Below, piece by piece: positions 57,325 through 64,000 of a stretch of 64,000 bases of DNA. The stretch comes from Actinomadura xylanilytica (GTDB lineage: Bacteria > Actinomycetota > Actinomycetes > Streptosporangiales > Streptosporangiaceae): positions 868,001 through 932,000 of the forward strand of contig NZ_JASNWE010000003.1 of NCBI RefSeq assembly GCF_030283145.1. Reading direction: 5' to 3'. Numbering within the stretch: the first letter of the stretch is position 1; each line of letters opens with the position of its first letter. Under the pieces are notes generated by a model that was not told the origin of the DNA, did not search any database, and was given only the letters and a program-made list of their open reading frames with translations. A program made the position numbers and the translations under genes.

Positions 57325-58410
57325 TCAGTGCTGCGCGCTCGCCTCATGGACGAGGTCGGTGAGGCGGGCCAGCACGTCCGGGTCGACGGACGGCTGCACG
57401 CCGTGCCCCAGGTTGAAGACATGGCCCTCGGCGGCCCGGCCGCGCTCCAGGACGTCGCGGGCGCGCCGCTCCAGGACGTCCCACGGCGCGAACAGGAGCG
57501 CGGGGTCCAGGTTGCCCTGGAGCGCCCGGCCCGGCCCGACGCGGCGCGCGGCCTCGTCCAGCGGCACCCGCCAGTCGACGCCGACCACGTCGGCCCCGAC
57601 CTCGCCCATCAGGCCGAGCAGCTCGCCGGTGCCGACGCCGAAGTGGATCCGCGGGACGCCGAGCGACTCGATCGCGGCGAAGATCCGCCGGCTGTAGGGC
57701 AGCACCGAGGCGCGGTAGTCCTCCGGGGAGACCGCGCCCACCCACGAGTCGAAGAGCTGGACCGCGCTCGCCCCGGCCGCGATCTGCACCTTCAGGAACG
57801 CGATGGTGATGTCGGCCAGCCGCTCCATCAGCTCGGCCCACAGCGCCGGCTCGCCGTACATCATGGCCTTGGTGCGGTCGTGGTTCTTGGACGGGCCGCC
57901 CTCGATCAGGTACGCGGCCAGCGTGAACGGCGCCCCGGCGAACCCGATGAGCGGGGTGCCGCCGAGCTCGCGGACCAGCTCCCCGGCCGCCGCGGCCACG
58001 TACGGGACGTCGTCCGGGGTGAGCGGGCGCAGCACGTCCAGGCCGGACGCGTCGCGGATCGGGTCGGCGATCACCGGGCCCACGCCGGGCTTGATGTCGA
58101 GGTCGACGCCGATCGCCTTCAGCGGCACCACGATGTCGCTGAACAGGATCGCCGCGTCCACCGCGTAACGCCGCACCGGCTGGAGCGTGATCTCCACGAT
58201 CATGTCCGCGCGGGCGCACGCCTCCATCATCGGGACGCCCTCGCGCAGCTTCAGGTACTCCGGCAGGGAACGCCCCGCCTGCCGCATGAACCACACGGGC
58301 GTGTGCGGCACCGGGGCGCGGCGGCACGCCCGCAGGAAGGGGCTCTCCCGGAGTCCCAGGGCGGGGTGCCCCTGACCGGGGCCTTGCGAACCAACAGCGT
58401 CAACAGCCAC
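57325..58410 (-). CDS. hemE: Uroporphyrinogen decarboxylase
   Basis: A 361-residue HemE, producing coproporphyrinogen III. The substrate-binding RQAGRSLPEYLKLR is at the N-terminus of the barrel, with the catalytic aspartate in ILFSDIVVP, FAGAPFTLAAYLIEGG, and a conserved tyrosine/serine in FDSWVGAVSPEDY. GTG 58410 is taken as start from its position 15 or so residues before the conserved domain; longer frames are not family-like. It is separated from hemG by the opposite-strand DUF4349 gene. Confidence 0.95.
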   Translation of the reverse strand: MAVDAVGSQGPGQGHPALGLRESPFLRACRRAPVPHTPVWFMRQAGRSLPEYLKLREGVPMMEACARADMIVEITLQPVRRYAVDAAILFSDIVVPLKAIGVDLDIKPGVGPVIADPIRDASGLDVLRPLTPDDVPYVAAAAGELVRELGGTPLIGFAGAPFTLAAYLIEGGPSKNHDRTKAMMYGEPALWAELMERLADITIAFLKVQIAAGASAVQLFDSWVGAVSPEDYRASVLPYSRRIFAAIESLGVPRIHFGVGTGELLGLMGEVGADVVGVDWRVPLDEAARRVGPGRALQGNLDPALLFAPWDVLERRARDVLERGRAAEGHVFNLGHGVQPSVDPDVLARLTDLVHEASAQH

Positions 58411-58611
58411 CCTGCGATGGTCCCACGCCACCGGTACGCGGGCGCACGGGGGCGCACAACGGCACGCGAGAGGAAATCGGAACGGCCGGAAGGAAGCCAC
58501 GGAGGGGCCGCGCGGGCCGGGTAGAAGTTCCGGACACGCCGAGCGAAGTCCCGCATTCTGTCACCGGCTCATGCGAACGTGATGCGTGTCATAGCCGAGG
58601 GAGGTTCCCCC

Positions 58612-58884
58612 TTGTACTGCTCCACCTGCGGTGATGAGCGCCTCTTCGAGCAACCGCCCTGCCCCGACGGGCATGGTCCGGACTGCCCAGAGCGGTTCTG
58701 CGCCGAGTGCGGCACCGCCGTCCTGATCGGCCTGCCGCCGGTCGTCCCCGTCATCGCGGGCGCCGTCACGGGCCCCCTCCCCGGCATCACCACCACCTCC
58801 GGCACCCCCACCGTGCACGGCGTGCCCGCCCTGATCGGCACGCCCGCCTCCGGCCGGACCACTTCCGCGCGGGCCGTGGCCTGA
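58612..58884 (+). CDS. Small zinc-ribbon protein
   Basis: About 90 residues starting at TTG 58612, seven bases after GGGAGG. The N-terminus has CSTCGDERLFEQPPC and a later CPERFCAECG, four cysteine pairs that fit a zinc ribbon; the C-terminus is Pro/Gly/Thr-rich. An upstream in-frame GTG or ATG (58579, 58582) is less well supported. Divergent from hemE. Function unknown. Confidence 0.6.
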   Translation: MYCSTCGDERLFEQPPCPDGHGPDCPERFCAECGTAVLIGLPPVVPVIAGAVTGPLPGITTTSGTPTVHGVPALIGTPASGRTTSARAVA

Positions 58885-58915
58885 ACGCCCCGGCCCCCGA
58901 GACGAAACCTGTGCC

Positions 58916-59659
58916 GTGCCTGCATCCCCGCCTTCACCCCCCGTCGCCGTGCCCGGCTCCGCGCCCGGCACCGTCCCACCGGCCCCTCCGGCCCCACCTG
59001 TCCCACCCGTCGCCGCGGCCGGGGCGCAGTCGCTCCGGCCGGGCCGCACCGCGGCGCAAGCCCGCACATCGGCCGGTCTCCCCATGAATCCACCCCCGTT
59101 CCAACGGGCCGTCGACACGCTGCGCGCGATTCTGGACGGCCCCGGCCCGCGACCGGAGCTCGACCTGGAGGACATGCCCGCGCCGCAGCGGCTCGCGCCG
59201 TACGCGGCGGCCATGTCCGGCAGCGTCTACCGCGACGGCGGCGACGGCGAGACCGAGATCGCCACCGGCCGGCTGATCGTCCTGTACGACCCCGAGGGCC
59301 GCCAGGGCTGGACCGGCGGCTTCCGGATCGTGGCCTACATCCGGGCCGACCTGGAGCCCGAGATCGCCGCCGACGAGCTGATCGGCTCGGTCGCGTGGAG
59401 CTGGCTGCTGGAGGCGCTGGAGCCCGCCGGGTACGCGGGCGAGTCGGGGACGATCACCCGCGCGGTCTCCGAGAGCTTCGGCGACAAGCGCGACGAGCCG
59501 TCCACCACCGAGCTCGAACTGCGCGCCTCGTGGTCCCCGACCGGGGAGGATCTCGCTGGTCACGTGACCGCGTGGTGCGAGGTCATGTGCACGACGGCGG
59601 GCCTGCCGCCCGCCGGGGTCTCGGCGCTGCCCGACCGCCCCGGCGGGGCCGGCGGCTGA
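58916..59659 (+). CDS. DUF3000 family protein
   Basis: A 247-residue protein. The first 56 residues are a Pro/Ala-rich low-complexity leader. The conserved DUF3000 domain begins FQRAVDTLRAILDGP and runs to the end. An ATG at 59084 (MNPPPFQRAV) lies right at the domain and may be the real start, though no ribosome-binding site is obvious. DUF3000 genes are commonly just upstream of ribonuclease D in actinomycetes, as here. Function unknown. Confidence 0.8.
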   Translation: MPASPPSPPVAVPGSAPGTVPPAPPAPPVPPVAAAGAQSLRPGRTAAQARTSAGLPMNPPPFQRAVDTLRAILDGPGPRPELDLEDMPAPQRLAPYAAAMSGSVYRDGGDGETEIATGRLIVLYDPEGRQGWTGGFRIVAYIRADLEPEIAADELIGSVAWSWLLEALEPAGYAGESGTITRAVSESFGDKRDEPSTTELELRASWSPTGEDLAGHVTAWCEVMCTTAGLPPAGVSALPDRPGGAGG

Positions 59660-59678
59660 GAGACGTACGGTAGGGGGC

Positions 59679-61028
59679 GTGGGTAGCACAACGTCCGAAA
59701 CCGAGGCGGCCGGGGAGAACGCGGGAACCGTGGGAGTGTCCGATACACGCGCCACCGGCCCTGACCAGGGCGCGGGGGCAGAGGAGACCGCAGCGAGCGA
59801 GCAGGCCGAGCGAACGGCCGTGCCGCTGCTCGAACCGCGCGAGGGCGTACCGCCCGTCGTGGTCGACGGCGACGGGCTCGAACGCGTCATCGCCGCGTTC
59901 GCGGCCGGCACCGGCCCCGTCGCGGTCGACGCCGAGCGCGCGTCCGGCTACCGCTACGGCCAGCGCGCCTACCTGATCCAGCTCCGCCGCGCCGGGGCGG
60001 GCACGGCGCTGATCGACCCGGTCGGCTGTCCCGACCTGTCCGGCCTGGACGCGGCGCTGGCGGGCACCGAGATGGTGCTGCACGCCGCCAACCAGGACCT
60101 GCCGTGCCTGGCCGAGGTGGGGCTGGTGCCCCGCCGGCTGTTCGACACCGAACTGGCCGGGCGGCTGCTCGGCTATCCGCGGGTCGGGCTCGGCTCGATG
60201 GTCGAGAACGTGCTCGGGTTCGTCCTGGAGAAGGGGCATTCGGCGGCCGACTGGTCGACCCGCCCCCTCCCCGAGGACTGGCTCCGCTACGCGGCGCTCG
60301 ACGTCGAGCTGCTGGTCGAGCTGCGCGACGCGCTGGAGGCGGAGCTGGAGGAGACCGGCAAGCTCGAGTGGGCGCTGGAGGAGTTCGCCGCGATCCTGGC
60401 GACGCCGCCCAAGCCGCCGCGCGCCGACCCGTGGCGCCGCACGTCCGGCATCCACCGCGTCCGCAACCGGCGGGCCCTGGCGACCGTCCGGGAGGTGTGG
60501 GAGGCGCGCGACCGGATCGCCCGCGAGCGCGACCTGTCCCCCGGCCGGGTGCTCCAGGACGCCGGGATCGTCGACCTGGCGCTGCACCCGCCCAAGACCC
60601 CGGCCGAGCTCCAGGCCCTGTCGACCATGCGCGGACGCGGCGCCCGGCGGCACCAGTCGGCGTGGCTGCGCGCGGTGTCGCGGGCCAAGGGCCTGCCCGA
60701 CAAGGCGCTGCCCGAGGCCAACCTGCCCGGCGACGGGCCGCCGCCCGCGCACCGCTGGGCCGAGCGCGACCCCGAGGCGGCCAAGCGGCTCACCGCCGCG
60801 CGGGCCGTGATCGCCTCGCTCGCCGACGCGCACACGATGCCGTCCGAGAACCTGATGCAGCCCGACTCGGTGCGCCGCCTGGCCTGGACGCCGCCGAGCG
60901 ACGTCTCCGCGACGGCGGTCGCCGCCGCGCTGCGGGGCCTCGGCGCGCGCGACTGGCAGGTCGGCCTGGTGGCGCAGCCGATCGCCGCGGCGTTCGTCGA
61001 GCTGGAGGAGGACGACGCGGGCGAGTGA
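59679..61028 (+). CDS. rnd: Ribonuclease D family 3'-5' exonuclease with HRDC domain
   Basis: A 449-residue protein: a disordered acidic N-terminus (about 1-55), a DEDDy exonuclease domain with VAVDAERASGYRY (DxE), HAANQDLPCLAEV, and YAALDVELL (the tyrosine and last aspartate), and a C-terminal HRDC domain (about 255-330) followed by a second helical domain. It trims stable RNA 3' ends. The GTG start at 59679 is closely downstream of the DUF3000 gene, 19 bases away. Confidence 0.92.
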   Translation: MGSTTSETEAAGENAGTVGVSDTRATGPDQGAGAEETAASEQAERTAVPLLEPREGVPPVVVDGDGLERVIAAFAAGTGPVAVDAERASGYRYGQRAYLIQLRRAGAGTALIDPVGCPDLSGLDAALAGTEMVLHAANQDLPCLAEVGLVPRRLFDTELAGRLLGYPRVGLGSMVENVLGFVLEKGHSAADWSTRPLPEDWLRYAALDVELLVELRDALEAELEETGKLEWALEEFAAILATPPKPPRADPWRRTSGIHRVRNRRALATVREVWEARDRIARERDLSPGRVLQDAGIVDLALHPPKTPAELQALSTMRGRGARRHQSAWLRAVSRAKGLPDKALPEANLPGDGPPPAHRWAERDPEAAKRLTAARAVIASLADAHTMPSENLMQPDSVRRLAWTPPSDVSATAVAAALRGLGARDWQVGLVAQPIAAAFVELEEDDAGE

Positions 61029-61098
61029 TCCCGCCCGCGCGGCGCGGGGAGCGTCCCGGACGGGCCTTGCGGGGGCCGCCGGACCGGCCCACACTGGC

Positions 61099-61117
61099 TT
61101 AGGTTAGCTTTGCCTAA
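61099..61117. promoter_or_regulatory. Iron box before the iron permease gene
   Basis: TTAGGTTAGCTTTGCCTAA, an imperfect IdeR/DmdR-type iron box (the TTAGGTTAG half and the CCTAA half match the consensus), 77 bases upstream of the permease ATG. Confidence 0.8.
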
Positions 61118-61194
61118 TCCGCGTGCGCCGGCACGTGCGAGAGTCCGTTCGCCCCCGGGACACTGCCCCGAGGCCCGAGTCCGAGGAGCCTGCG

Positions 61195-62064
61195 ATGGTC
61201 CTGGGCAATTTCCTCATCGGCCTGCGCGAGGGGCTGGAGGCCGCGCTGGTCGTCAGCATCCTGATCGCCTACCTGGTCAAGAGCGGCCACCGCGGGGCGC
61301 TCGCCCCGGTGTGGGCGGGCGTCGGGCTCGCCATCGTGCTCAGCGTCGGGTTCGGCATCGCGCTGAGCGCCGCGTCCTCGGAGATGCAGTTCAAGACGCA
61401 GGAGCTGTTCGGCGGGGTGCTGTCGATCATCGCGGTCGGCCTGGTCACCTGGATGGTCTTCTGGATGCGCAAGACGGCCCGGTTCATGAAAGCCGAGCTG
61501 GAGGGACGGCTGGAGGGCGCGCTGAACGTCGGCCCGGTCGCCCTCGCGACCGTGGCGTTCCTCGCGGTCGGGCGGGAGGGGCTGGAGACCGCCCTGTTCC
61601 TGTGGACCAACATCACCAACTCCGCGGACGGCGCCGTCCAGCCGATCGTCGGCGCCGTCGGCGGGCTGGCCGTCGCGGTCGTGCTCGGCTACCTGCTCTA
61701 CCTCGGCGGCCTCAGCCTCAACCTCAAGCGCTTCTTCACCTGGACGGGGGCGGCGCTCATCGTGGTCGCCGCCGGCGTGTTCGGGTACGGGTTCCACGAC
61801 CTTCAGGAGGCCGAGGTGGTGCCCGGCCTGAACGCGGTGGCGCTGGAGCCGCACGTGTTCTTCGCCAAGTTCGGCACCGCGGGCGACTGGGCGCAGACGC
61901 TGTTCCAGGGCGTCCTCAACGTCACCCCGCAGATCACCTGGCTCCAGCTCGCCATGTGGGCGGCCTACCTGGTGCCGGTCATGGCGCTGTTCCTGCGCCC
62001 GGCCGCACCGTCCAGGCCGGCCCCCGCCGCGCCCGCCGGGGCGTCCCCCTCGCCGTCGTCCTGA
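61195..62064 (+). CDS. FTR1-family iron permease (EfeU-like)
   Basis: A 289-residue membrane protein with seven predicted segments. It has both REGLE motifs of the iron permease family (LREGLEAALVVSIL in segment 1 and GREGLETALFLW in segment 4). The partner genes efeO and efeB are not in this window, so it may act alone or with distant partners. ATG 61195 after GAGGAG is used. The iron box predicts induction by iron shortage. Confidence 0.92.
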   Translation: MVLGNFLIGLREGLEAALVVSILIAYLVKSGHRGALAPVWAGVGLAIVLSVGFGIALSAASSEMQFKTQELFGGVLSIIAVGLVTWMVFWMRKTARFMKAELEGRLEGALNVGPVALATVAFLAVGREGLETALFLWTNITNSADGAVQPIVGAVGGLAVAVVLGYLLYLGGLSLNLKRFFTWTGAALIVVAAGVFGYGFHDLQEAEVVPGLNAVALEPHVFFAKFGTAGDWAQTLFQGVLNVTPQITWLQLAMWAAYLVPVMALFLRPAAPSRPAPAAPAGASPSPSS

Positions 62065-62071
62065 CCCGCTG

Positions 62072-62485
62072 TCACAGGTCGGGGAGCGGGTCCCGCGGGA
62101 GGCTGTCGCGGGCGAACACCTCGGCGTCGGCGGCGTTGATGACCGCGGCGTACTCGTCGTCCACCTCGAACTCGGCGCCGGCGAACTCGAAGGTGGCGCC
62201 GGAGCCGGTCTCGACCGGGCCGATGCGGGTGCCCCGCGGGTAGCTGCCCCAGACGCTCTTGGGCGTCCCGCGCGCGAACGGGCCGGTCGAGATCACCGCG
62301 ATCTGGTCGCCGGTGACGACGAAGACGAAGGTGCCGCCGCCGCCACCGCCCGCCATCGCCGGGAAGATGTAGCGGATCTCCCCGTCGATCCCGAGGAAAT
62401 CGCGGCAGCGGTCGCGGAGCGGGCGTGGCACCGGCAAGGCGGGGCACCTCCCCCGGGTCGGGATGTCGTCGTCCGTCCCAATCAT
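62072..62485 (-). CDS. Bacterial PH-like domain protein of unknown function
   Basis: A 137-residue protein. The middle reads like a bacterial PH-type beta sandwich: TFVFVVTGDQIAVISTGPF then SVWGSYPRGTRIGPV. The start is uncertain because no ribosome-binding site is evident before ATG 62485. It ends eight bases after the convergent permease gene. No function is known. Confidence 0.65.
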   Translation of the reverse strand: MIGTDDDIPTRGRCPALPVPRPLRDRCRDFLGIDGEIRYIFPAMAGGGGGGTFVFVVTGDQIAVISTGPFARGTPKSVWGSYPRGTRIGPVETGSGATFEFAGAEFEVDDEYAAVINAADAEVFARDSLPRDPLPDL

Positions 62486-62495
62486 GCACCGGTCG

Positions 62496-63692
62496 TCAGA
62501 CCGTGGCCAGAGCCGTGGTCGGCGGCAGGCGGGCCGCCCGCATCGCCGGGTAGAGGCCCGCCACGGCGCCGATCGCGAGGGTCGCCGCGAGCGCCCCGCC
62601 GAGCGCCCACCCCGGCACCACCGGCGGCCACCCCCGGTAGAGCGTGAACCCCACGGTCACCGCCGTCCCGAGCAGCACGCCGGCGACGCCGCCGAACGCC
62701 GACAGCAGCAGCGACTCGGCCAGGAACTGCACCCGCACCTGCCCCCGGGTCGCGCCGAGGGACCGGCGCAGCCCGATCTCGCGGCGCCGTTCCAGCACCG
62801 AGATCACCATCGTGTTGGCCACCCCGACCCCGCCGACCAGCAGCGCGACCGCGCCGAGCCCGAGCAGCAGGCCGGTGAACGCGCCCGCCGCCGCGGCCCT
62901 GGCCTCCAGCGCGTCCGAGGGCCGGCTCACCTGGACCTCCTCGGGGTTCTCCGGGTTGACCGTCCGGGCCAGGACGTCGCGGACGGCGGCCACCGAGGCG
63001 TCCGCCGACCGCTCGTACACGGTCGTCGGACGGCCGCCAAACCCGAGGTGGCGCCGCGCCGCCTCCCAGCCGACCAGCGCCGACCGGTCGATCTCCGGCG
63101 CCAGCCCGGCCGGGTCCAGCACGCCGAGCACGGTGAACCAGCGTCCGCCGAGCCACACCCGTCCGCCCGCCCGGTCGAAGCCGAGCCGCCGCGCGGCCTC
63201 CGAGCCGAGCACCACGCCGGGGTGGCGGGCGGTGCCCGCGTTGAGCCAGCCGCCCGAGCGGACCGTCGCGTCCAGCGTCCGCAGCAGCTCCGGCGTGGCC
63301 GCCTGCACCGCGATGCCCCCGGTCACCTCCTTCGGGATCCGGTCGGTGCGCCGCACCGTGGCATCCGTCGCGCCCGTCGCGCCGACCGCGGTGACCGGCC
63401 CGATCCGGGCGACCATCGCCGGGGCCGACGCGGGCAGCTCGGCGCCCTCGCCGAACAGCGTGTCGCCCGGCGTGACGGTCAGCAGGTTGGTGCCGAGCCG
63501 GTCGATCCGGCGGAGCAGCTCCTCCTTGCTGGACGAGGAGATGCCGATCACCGCGACCATCGTCGCGATGCCGATCGCGATGCCGAGCGCCGACAGCACC
63601 GCCCGCGCCGGCCGGGCGCGCAGCCCGCCAAACCCGACCCGCACCACGTCCCGGCCGCCGAGCCGGGCCGGGGTGAGCCCCGGGGCGCTCAC
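62496..63692 (-). CDS. ABC transporter permease (MacB/FtsX type)
   Basis: A 398-residue permease of the MacB type: an N-terminal transmembrane segment (ARAVLSALGIAIGIATMVAV) and a large periplasmic-type domain (about 60-260). Three more segments at the end carry the FtsX motif (SVLERRREIGLRRSLGATR). The ATG at 63692 overlaps the stop of the ATPase gene upstream (ATGA). With that ATPase it would form an exporter for a lipoprotein, peptide or antibiotic-type substrate. Confidence 0.9.
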   Translation of the reverse strand: MSAPGLTPARLGGRDVVRVGFGGLRARPARAVLSALGIAIGIATMVAVIGISSSSKEELLRRIDRLGTNLLTVTPGDTLFGEGAELPASAPAMVARIGPVTAVGATGATDATVRRTDRIPKEVTGGIAVQAATPELLRTLDATVRSGGWLNAGTARHPGVVLGSEAARRLGFDRAGGRVWLGGRWFTVLGVLDPAGLAPEIDRSALVGWEAARRHLGFGGRPTTVYERSADASVAAVRDVLARTVNPENPEEVQVSRPSDALEARAAAAGAFTGLLLGLGAVALLVGGVGVANTMVISVLERRREIGLRRSLGATRGQVRVQFLAESLLLSAFGGVAGVLLGTAVTVGFTLYRGWPPVVPGWALGGALAATLAIGAVAGLYPAMRAARLPPTTALATV

Positions 63693-64000
63693 CGGGCGCC
63701 GTCCACGATCAGCCCGTCGCGGACCCGCACCCGGCGCGGCGCGAGCGCGGCCACCTCCGGGTCGTGCGTGATGATCGCCACCGTGGTGCCGGACCGGTGC
63801 AGGCCGCCGAGCAGCTCCATCACCTCGGCGCCCGCGGCCGAGTCCAGGTTCCCGGTGGGCTCGTCGGCCAGCACCAGGTCGGGCTCGCCGACCACGGCCC
63901 GCGCGACCGCCACCCGCTGCCGCTCGCCGCCCGAGAGCTGGTTCGGCCGATGCCGGACCCGTCCGCCGAGCCCGACCCGGTCCAGCGCCCGCGCGGCCCG
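63689..64000 (-). CDS. ABC transporter ATPase, C-terminal part (truncated by window edge)
   Basis: The last 103 residues of an ATP-binding subunit. The signature LSGGERQR, Walker B VLADEPTGNLDS, and the switch histidine in IITHDPEV are present; the Walker A is outside. MacB/LolD-type sequence (EPTGNLDS). It overlaps the permease start by four bases and both form one operon. Confidence 0.92.
   Translation of the reverse strand, partial: RAARALDRVGLGGRVRHRPNQLSGGERQRVAVARAVVGEPDLVLADEPTGNLDSAAGAEVMELLGGLHRSGTTVAIITHDPEVAALAPRRVRVRDGLIVDGAR

Overview
The window is chromosomal DNA of a high-GC actinomycete. The evidence is about 70% GC with frequent GTG/TTG starts, a WhiB protein, IdeR/DmdR-type iron boxes, a DUF5753 regulator with DUF397 partners, an actinobacterial sulfite reductase operon with a cysteine leader peptide, and the HemQ-dependent haem pathway. 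The mix would fit a Thermomonosporaceae or Streptosporangiales genome, but genus is not fixed by the sequence. No rRNA, tRNA, CRISPR array or insertion sequence was recognised.

Layout. 1-6.2 kb: the end of glpD, an iron-box-controlled sucrase/ferredoxin-like protein, WhiB, a phosphoribosyltransferase/hydrolase pair, a phosphotriesterase-fold protein that has lost metal ligands, and a BrkB membrane protein. 6.5-10.3 kb: sulfur assimilation (leader peptide and attenuator, sulfite reductase, zinc-ribbon miniprotein, APS reductase, sirohydrochlorin chelatase). 10.5-13.4 kb: two hypothetical proteins and aidB. 13.5-14.7 kb: a LysE exporter and a decayed LytR-CpsA-Psr gene. 15.2-26.2 kb: a nine-gene same-strand cluster that matches no pathway I know. 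Its genes are an EgtD-like methyltransferase, EamA exporter, sulfotransferase, signal-less periplasmic-binding-fold protein, ThDP enzyme, cystathionine beta-synthase-like enzyme, amino-acid dehydrogenase, fumarase/adenylosuccinate-lyase-type lyase and SDR. It begins in markedly lower-GC DNA.

26.4-35.5 kb: housekeeping and accessory genes, including two convergent RibD-C reductases, LigC, a HelD-family ATPase, an aldehyde dehydrogenase behind a perfect palindrome and a GNAT enzyme. 35.5-40.3 kb: a GntR regulator, leuA with a leucine leader peptide, and a secreted X-Pro dipeptidyl-peptidase. 40.4-49.4 kb: a flavin monooxygenase/SnoaL/TetR group, a HAD phosphatase, a two-domain unknown protein, a regulatory module (anti-sigma-type ATPase, XRE-DUF5753, three tandem DUF397 genes) and an MFS exporter with its TetR. 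49.6-54 kb: a VanX-like peptidase, a long compound inverted repeat, a LigD polymerase domain, msrB and an amidohydrolase. 54-64 kb: hemQ, hemG, hemE, a DUF4349 lipoprotein, DUF3000, ribonuclease D, an iron permease under a second iron box, and a MacB-type ABC exporter running off the right edge.

How the parts work together. The sulfite reductase needs sirohaem, and its operon carries the chelatase for it. Haem synthesis (HemE, HemG, HemQ) and two iron-box genes make iron a recurring theme. In the 15-26 kb cluster, genes from 17.4 to 26.2 kb are spaced by at most about 50 bases or overlap, so they probably form one operon. They look like an amino-acid-derived small-molecule pathway with its own exporter, but the product is not deducible from sequence alone.
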